A stretch of DNA of 40,857 nt from Plakobranchus ocellatus (Eukaryota; Mollusca; Gastropoda; Plakobranchidae), in assembly GCA_019648995.1 (NCBI GenBank), contig BLXT01006999.1, positions 2,428,277 through 2,469,133 on the forward strand, given 5' to 3'. Positions 13,078 to 22,000 of the stretch are shown piece by piece. A program made the position numbers and the translations under genes. The notes under the pieces were generated by a model. The model made no database searches. It was not told where the DNA came from and was given only the letters and a program-made list of their open reading frames with translations. Numbering within the stretch: position 1 is the first letter of the stretch; each line of letters starts with the position of its first letter.

Positions 13078-16000
13078 NNATGACCCCCCAAATTCGCTGA
13101 AAATCCCCCATTTTTCACATCTTGATCCCCCAAAACTGGTGAACAAGGTAGGCAGGTCTGAGCAACTATCATCTCAATATTGTTCAAGACCATTGTCTGT
13201 GAGGTTTTAACTTTGCCTCTGTTATGTCAGGGTAAATTTGGGATGAAAAATACTGAAGTGCATATTGTGTGATAATCATGGCTCTTGCTTGATCAGGCCT
13301 ACTTGCCCCAGTCCAGCCTTAGGGCTTGCCACAAACCCTCAAGAGATCCAGAGTAGCAAGTAAAGCTTTGCTAAACAAAATTGATAATAAAAGCAATGAT
13401 CAACATTGCATGTTTCTCTTAAAGAAAAAAGGAGGAGTTGTTTTTAGTCTACGAAAACACTTCTCAACAAATGCAGTTTGAATAGGTTTGATATTTTTTT
13501 TTCCTAAATAAATTGTTGCTCATATTTTAATTGCGTTCTCAGTACACCAACATCAATGTCAACACGGTCAAAAGCAGCAGTCAGTTGGCTTCAGTGCAAG
13601 TATGAAGAAGACAAGAGCACATCTGTGAGCAAACAGGAAACGTATGACCACTACATGTAGGTTGAGTTGAAAGTTCTCTCTTCTCTTTGCTTTGCCCCAA
13701 TCCCTCTTCCTTCCATTCTTGGGATTCCAGCAATAACAGTAACGTTAAGAAACTTGATTTTATTTGCAAATTAATTTTTGTTAACATTCATTTTTATTTT
13801 ATTAACTGTCATCAATGATTTAACTGATTGATTATTTCTGTTGGAAGAAAGAAAGTGAATTACTTTCATGCGCCTTCTTTAATTATTTGATGTATGTGTT
13901 GATAGGTCAGGATTTCCCGCATAAAATTCTGTGGATCTTTCAGGCCCATCACAGTGAGCATTATCATTGTAAATTTGGATGAGATTAGATGAATACAAGA
14001 ATAATTAATTAATGTATGTCTTCTTTTTCTTTCTTAAAAAAAATGTTTTTAGGATAGATTGTGAAACTGCTGGCCAGCTGCCAATCAGTGGTGGAGACTT
14101 TGGCAAGATCATCAAGATGGTTTTCCCTACAATATACAACCGAAGGCTTGGCCAGCGAGGACAGTCAAAATATCCTTAATAGCATTAAATCCTGGGCCTT
14201 TAAAACATGCTAGGGTTTTCATTGTCTGATTAAAAAAACACCAAAGTTTACTGAGAAGCAGAAATACATTATTTTGAGAAAATTAATCTTAAAGATATTT
14301 TGGAATGCTCCATAGCATCAAGTATGCTCTAATGTTGCTAGTGAAACAAAATTCTGCATCAGTTCGGAACTCCTAATGCTTGATTTTCTTACAACATTTT
14401 GTATCATTTCATTCAGTCAATTCAATCTTACATTACATCTTACACAACCCTCTTGAAGCCGATTTGGACTTGTTGCCACAGTAGGAGATATTGATCCTCT
14501 CCAGCTCAGGATCCCGTTCCAAAGAAATTTTCAATCCTGCGTTTCCTACCAAAGCTACAAGTGAATCAGCATCTTCATCAGTTTCCTCGCTATTACTTTT
14601 ATCTTCCTCCCATTCTGCCTTTACATAACTCTATCTAGAACCATCACCCCATAAGGAAAGACCTCCACACTAACCTCAGCTTGATTAAGACTAGATTTAT
14701 CCTAAACTCTCCTCAATCTGTCCATAGTTTGATTCTACTTTGTTCTTTTTATCCTCTGCTATCACATTTTCCTTTATTAATATTAATTGTTCCAAATATA
14801 TTTGGGTGCATATTTGCCCACAACTGTTGTTGATGTATGTCTCCCTTAACCTGCTTCTCACGTATTGCTATTGGGGGTTAAAACGAAGAGAGGATGCTGA
14901 ACAAATAGCAACATATGATGCTTTCCATAGATATTCTGGTGTAAGTAGCCTGTTATGTTAATGCGAAATGAAAGTACTTTTTAGTAGTGAAAAATTGTTC
15001 TTATTTGCAATTTTCAGTGCCTTCTCCTAGCAATACAGAATTCTGTTATTTTTGTAACTGACGTCTTGCTTTAGGATGATCCTTGTTAGGAATGGCACAA
15101 AATTTTAAGTTTGTAAACCCTCTCCAAAGAGGAGTTTTACCTGGAGTAGTGTGAGATTAGTGAGATATTTTCACTTACCCAAGCATAACTTCAAACCCTT
15201 GGTGAATATGTTAGTTGCCCATCTTGGAGCAAATGTCAAAATTATATTAGATATCATTGTGTCTGCTACTTGGCCATTTCTTTATTCATTTCAGGTCTTT
15301 TCTTTTGACAACTTTGTCATACTTTTCTTACATGAACAAATTAAACTTAAAAGATTTTGAACTTATTAAAAGGACTGTGTATCAATTAAACAATTGAAGA
15401 AAAGTGGTAAAAGCAAGTTATGTGGTATATTGAAAATTGGTTTGAAGAGTATAAAGAATAGTTATCTTGTTTAATATTTTCATCACTTAATATTGATTAT
15501 AATTTTGAACCTGCAACACCCATGGTTCTTGAGAAATATTTGCAATTCTAAACTTGCTTGTACTGTAGACTAGTATGTTTTTTTAGCCTGTGTAAGGATT
15601 TTTGCAATATTGTTTGAAAGTGAGTTATAATATTCCTGTTCCAGATCCAGTCAACTCATCGTTCCATTGAGAGTAGTGATGTTTACCATCTGTCGTGCCA
15701 GTTGGTGTGTGAATGGGCGAGCCAGCTGCTGGACAAACCTTTCTCCGATATTAAAAGCTTGTCAGAGTATCTCATCTCTATTGGCTTTTCCTGTGGCAAA
15801 ACGGCAGCAATGTTCACACTCATGTCAGGGAGTACAAGTGAGTTCTCACTTGGCAAACTTTATGTAGTCAAGGTTGGAACAGGGAGAAATGATTTTTTTT
15901 CTTTTGTTGTTGAAATGTTCTTATTCAAACCCAGAAATTTTGCTGTGGTTTTTAAAACAAGGGATTCTGCAGCCTCAATTGTTGGAAAAATGAATGGGTA

Positions 16001-19000
16001 AGGAAATTAGGTCACCAGTTACAAGGAAAAAAAGCTATAAACGTAGGCTAATTAGTTACTTTTGTAAATTTATGTCTGGTGTAATACGACCTTTAACATT
16101 ATGCTCCAGGCATAATTTATTAAGCCAATGTGGTAAAAAATTAGGCCTCATGTTCAGCACCAGAAAAACTATGCTGGATCCAAATTTTATTTCCTGCAAT
16201 TTTTTTTCTCTTCACATTTTACAAAAAATGCAGTATTGGATCAAAAGTTAATCAATTATATTTTTAAAACTAGTTGTATTGCTAAGTAAGCCTGCTTAGT
16301 TTTTGTGACCTTGAATCAGAGGTCAGTTAAGGGTCCCCGCAATTAAATAAAGCGTCTATCTCAAAATATCGTGAAAATTGTTGTGCGTCCTCTGGTGGTT
16401 TTTTATTTTATTTATGCAGCTCAGTGGATCTTTGGTACCAGGGTAATCCAAAAGCTTGTAACCTTAATGCTTGATCCTAATCCCATGTTTGGAAAAAAAA
16501 AATCTCCCTTCTGACCCCTACTCCTTTCTCTATGCCCCTTCAGTGTTAAAAAAAGTACATAAAACACAATATGCATCTTGCATTAAAAGGCTTGAGTGAG
16601 AGAGAGAGAGAGAGAGTGGGAAATAATGTTGACTAACTTTACTGCATTCGTTTAACATAGCGGTATGGAGACCTATAAATTAAGGATTTTCAAAGGGTGC
16701 ATAGGTATCTCACCTAGTGTTGTAGAAAATACAAAGTTTCTTTTCTTTTTTTTTTTTTTTTTTTAAATATTAGGCAGTTTATGTAGACCATTATTCAAGT
16801 GTTTCAATCCTATTAGTAATTTAAACATGCATAGTCAACATTTCAAGCTTCTTTGATAAATCTAGATCTAAAGCTGACTGAAAGGTTAGATTCCACTCCA
16901 AGGAAGCAATCTGTGATTTCTTCCATCTACTGTTGATATGGCTGACTTTATTACACTATACCTACTGCATCATACAAACATTACCACAGCTTACTAGGTT
17001 ATATGTTAAGCATTTTATGTATTTTTAATCCCTGTGTGCAGAAGAGGAATTTATTAATTTTTATATTGAAATATGAGATTAGGATCCGACATTAAAAAGT
17101 CACATGCTGTTAGGATAAGGAATATTGGATTATCGGGAAACAACATCAGTTGTTGGTTTTCAACAGTACCAAACATCCATTGAGTTGCATAAATAATTAA
17201 AAAAAAAAACAACTAACGAGACATTACAAGCAGTTTTCATAGATATTTTGGGACAGGTGTTTAATTTAATTGCACGACCCTTGGCAGATCTCTGATTGAA
17301 GGCTACAAAAACTATATAAATGTGGACCTACTTGATCAATACTGGTTTTAAACACAGTCCCTAGATAAGCCTTGAAATTTTTTACCAAGACCCCAAATCT
17401 TTTCCTAATAACCCTATTCACAGTTTGAAAAAAAAAAAGGTCTCCATTTGGAAAAAAAAAAGGCTATAAAAAGTAAGATTATCCCAGCTAGTCCAGAATA
17501 CTCTTGAATATTCATATGGATTACTCCAAGATACAATTTGGGGTTGGCAGGTCTGGTAGTATGTATTTATTATCAGGGATGCGACTTTTGCGATTTAAAC
17601 AGGATTTCCGACTTTTTGCCTTATTTTTATTACTTAAAAGTCAATTATACTTTAACTACAGCTTTGAGAAAACTCTTTATTACTATACAAGTTTCCTGCT
17701 TTTTTGTCAGAGGCCACTGGTATCCCTGTGTTATAGATAATGAAGGACAGTACCAAAAAAATTGTTAAGCAACTTGCAATTTTAAAGCTTTGTTTTCTAA
17801 ATTTTTGATTTTAGTAAATAAGATAAATGAAATGAGAAAATTATTATTATTTTTTTTTTTTATTAAACTCACAATTCCTCTGAAATGTTTACAGGTCCTC
17901 CAAAGTTGGCATCGGAGAAGAAAACTTTGAGCTCTCGCCTTGTTCAACGTAGACTTCAACACAATGAAATCATTCGCAAGCATAAAGAAAAAATCAAGCA
18001 ACAGCTGAAGCTGAAAAGAGAGCGTCAGGAAGCTGTGACAAAGCAAAGGCAGTCACCTGGTTTTCCAGAGCAAATAAAAGTATTACATCCTACAGTCTCC
18101 TCAACGACTGGCACTGCCATTCTGCCTCGCCCTTTATCAGTTCAGCCATACATGTGTAACACGAGTATGAATGCGGACAACCCTAGCCACAATATATGGT
18201 ACGTATCTGTTTCCCCCAGACAGACCCCTCTCCAGGGACTACAATCAGAAACTATGCAACACATTTTAAGTAAGGCACATTCTGTTGCTCAGACTAAAAG
18301 GTGCCTAAGCACAAGTGTAGTGGAAAAACACCTAGTGGTGCCATCCAGTCTTGGACCTTTCGTTTCAGACCAGTTGTGCAAGGTCTCGGAGAAAACACCT
18401 GATGGGAATCATGAAGTATGGGGTCCAAGTCACACACCGAGTCAGCTGATGTCAGCCTCAGAGGAGACTTCAAGGTCACCATCCCTTTCGCCTATTACAA
18501 CACCCATAACAAGCTATGCTGCCAGAAACATTTCGAGACTGCTGGAGTCGCCTGCACCACCAACCTTGGCAATGTCGCATCAAAACAAGCGGAATGGAGA
18601 GACCATAAGCCATAGTGAGGAAGCCTCTGTGAAGAAGAGATGCACGACTTCCATTGGTGTGACAAAGCAAGATAGTCTGGACATGGATCTTGAAAAGAAA
18701 GAAGATGATTTGATGGTAGTGAGACCTTACTCCTGTCCTGTTCCTATTCAGGACCCTCATTGTCTCAATTTGAAGGGTAAGAAAAAAGGCACAACATTGG
18801 TCACGGCTAGTCTCAAATCAAAACCTTCTGACTCTAAAAGCAGGGGCAAGGCAACACCTCAAAATGATAGGAACGAGAAGAAGAATGATATGAGCCAAGC
18901 AGCTGAGAGTTCAGGGGAACCAAAATCATTCCACTTCGTACAGAAGCCGCAGGTCATCTCTCGAACAGAAAGGCGACTAAGTTCTAGAGAATCTCATTGT

Positions 19001-22000
19001 AGTAGCCAGATAGAGGAGTCCCCAGGTAGGACCAGATACAACATTCTTAACTCCCTGTTGTCTTCAGACCATGACCTGGTGCCTCTGTTACAGCCTGCAC
19101 CTTGTACTGTCCAGGTGCCACACCTGAGAAGAATCTCTGGCCCCTCCCATACCAGTGAAAGTACTGGTTTCCGCAGTGCATTTGTCCCTGTCACCAGCCA
19201 GAAACAGTTGACTTATGCTACCGATATGGAGGAATCAAAGGCACAAAATATACAATCAGATGGTGAATATGTCGGCCCTTCAGAAAGAATTCACCTCACA
19301 GTCCAGTCAAAGGACAGTGACAAAAGTGTTGGTGCTGTGCCAACTTCACAGCAAACTAAAGAGAAAACGGATATCAATACGGATATGAAAACAAAATTAA
19401 AGCAAAAAGGTTCCAACACTCAATTTGCATGTGCAACGTCATCATCATCTTCATCCTCATCATCCTCTACACTTTGTCAGTCAGGAGACAGCGTCTTGTC
19501 ATTTGTAGACAGCACTTTTGCCACCCCCACCCCTACCACCATATCAGAAGCAGCATGTGTGCAGAAAAATCCAGCTTTGGTTACTGCGTCTGCCCCAGCC
19601 ACACTCAGTAAAGTCCCCTCTGGCTTGGCTCTTTCTCAGTCAACAGCCCATGGCTCCGAGTCCAAATGTATTGTCTCAGGCTCCCCTAGCTTCACCGCTA
19701 AAAAAGGTGTGAAGAATAGGTTCACCCCAATCAGGCCAAAGCTAGATGGTTGCTTTAATGTATCGCCGCCAAAGATGCGGCCAGCATCAACCTCTGCTTC
19801 CCCCCAGAAGAGAGATATGCGTCCTGTCCATACCCTTCTTCAGGAACATAGAATAAAGAATGCACAGGATTTACTAGCTAATCTTGCCAACAACTGTCAA
19901 GCTGCATCTGGTAATATCCTCTTCTCCTTAGGCTCAACGAAATCAGAAGGCCTGCCACAAAGCATCCCACTTGTGCCAGCTACATTGAATGTTAGAAGCA
20001 GCCTGCCTTTGCCTCAGCCTGTGCATACAGAAAATCAGAGAGTTGGGAAAAGCACTTTTGACTCAGTCTGTCAGCCTCAGATTTCTCCAGCCACGAGTCT
20101 TGTGGCTGTGCAGAAAGAATCTCGGCTGGTGGTGTTGCCCACTTCCCCACACAAGCAGCCAGATTGTGGGCGCAAACCAATATTGATGCAAGATGAGAAA
20201 GGCAATAAGTACAACATAGATGAGCAGCCCTCTAAATCTCTGCTGCTCCAGTCAAACCTTCAGGCCATTGGTCCGTCCAGGAAAGCACAAGTGGCGAGCG
20301 CACCAAATTTCTTAAACCGGAGCAGTGCTCAGGTGCACATGGTGGGGCCTGATGCTCATGGCCAGACCTACTTGCTTGTGCCAAATTCAGATACCGGGGT
20401 AATTCAGAGTCAAGCAAAGCCATGTCTTGCAGCTGCTGTGTCTCCTGTGAGAGCAAAGGCCACGTTAGCCCCCCAAGACTCTGCTTCTTCATCATCTGAC
20501 ATGCTTGAGTGGGCTAGCAAACCTGACACATTATCCGGACAAAAAGAGCATGCTGTGTCTACAGTATGCACCGAGCAGCCAAACCTGAGCAAGGATGTCA
20601 CAGACACCGCAGCGCCTGAGGAAATTGAAAAACGGAACAATAATTCTGACACTGGAGCAGGAAACCAGCAGCAAGAGTCAAATATCATTGAAAGTAAAAC
20701 TGCAGTTGAAAGTCGTGTAATGGATTTGATAGAGCTTCATCCTGGCCATGAGACTGGGCCAGAGACTGGTGAGATACTAGAAACGCAGCTTAATAGCTCA
20801 CTTTTAACACAACAGGAACAATTTTTAGTTCCACAAGATAGCACTGAAGTTAGTGCACCTGGAGTGGTAGAAAACAATAATATTTCCATCTCAAACATCT
20901 GTGCTGTATCTGACATCTCAGAGAGAAGTGATGCTGATGTGAATGAAGTGCTCTTGCCACATCAGATCGTCAGAAAACGCAAAGCTGCATCAGGTGCCAG
21001 CACGGAATGTGAAGGGAAAAAGAGAACAGGGTCTTATCTGGACTCTAATCAGCTGGCAGAGAACATGGAGAATGTTGAACCACCTGACCTCCAGGAGGCT
21101 GAAGATAACAATTATGAAGTGTGCAAATCTTCTGAAACTATTGATAGACTGGAAGGGCGAGAATCAAGCACAGGGATTGGCTCAATTAAGGCAGCACCGT
21201 TATCGCATTCCACGTCTAACCTCACAGACACTGAAACTCTGTTGAGCATGATTGGGGACACAAAGTCCATGACCGTAAAGGAGGTAGTCTCAGCTCTCAA
21301 CAAGCTCAGAGCTGAACTCAGATCCGACCATGGACAGAAGACCAAACTTGCTGTCTCTGCTGAGAGGGAAACGGAGGCAAAAACCACCAGTTTGGAAGAG
21401 ATAAAAAGGTGCACCAAATCTACTGAAGCTGTCAAAGCCAAAACATCTACCGCACTTCCACCTTGTGAAAGCTCCCCTGGATCTGAAGTGGTATCACAGC
21501 AGCAGCGGCCGAGTCGTCGAAATGTCAGTCTGAACCTGGAAAGCCTAGAGATTGATGCCTTACTGGATATGGAGCCAAGTTTGGATAGCAAGCTGGTTGT
21601 AGACATTAGAGATCGGGCCATGGGCCAGGCAGGCCAGTCAGGGCAGGCAGAACAGCAAACTGGACGCAGGGCTTCAATAGGGTCAGCATCCAAAGGCATG
21701 TCTGAAACCAAACCAACTTATAAAACCCTTAGGAAACAAAATCGAAGCAAATCATTTAAACAGTCTGGCCCTACTTGTGTCTTGTCGGAGAAACGCCCAG
21801 CTTCTGTTTCTGTTATGGACATCAGAGACAAGGGTAACAAGCAGCAAAATGTGTTGAGTAATTGTCCTCCACAACAACCTGGGAAAAAAGCTGTTGAAAG
21901 AAGTAAGTCTTGTGTTCAGGATATCCTTGATAGAGGCATCTCTTGTAAGAGAAATGAAGTCATGCATCAGTTCTCTTCAATTGTAGGACGGTTCAGTAAC

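Noticed and set aside
12938-13210. Open frames on both strands through the poly-T/poly-G run with two Ns
   Set aside because: They are read through homopolymer and undetermined bases and have no recognisable protein.
21112-21711. 199-codon open frame on the minus strand inside the RFX7 terminal exon
   Set aside because: It is antisense to a well-supported coding exon and Ser/Leu-rich as expected from its complement; no domain seen.
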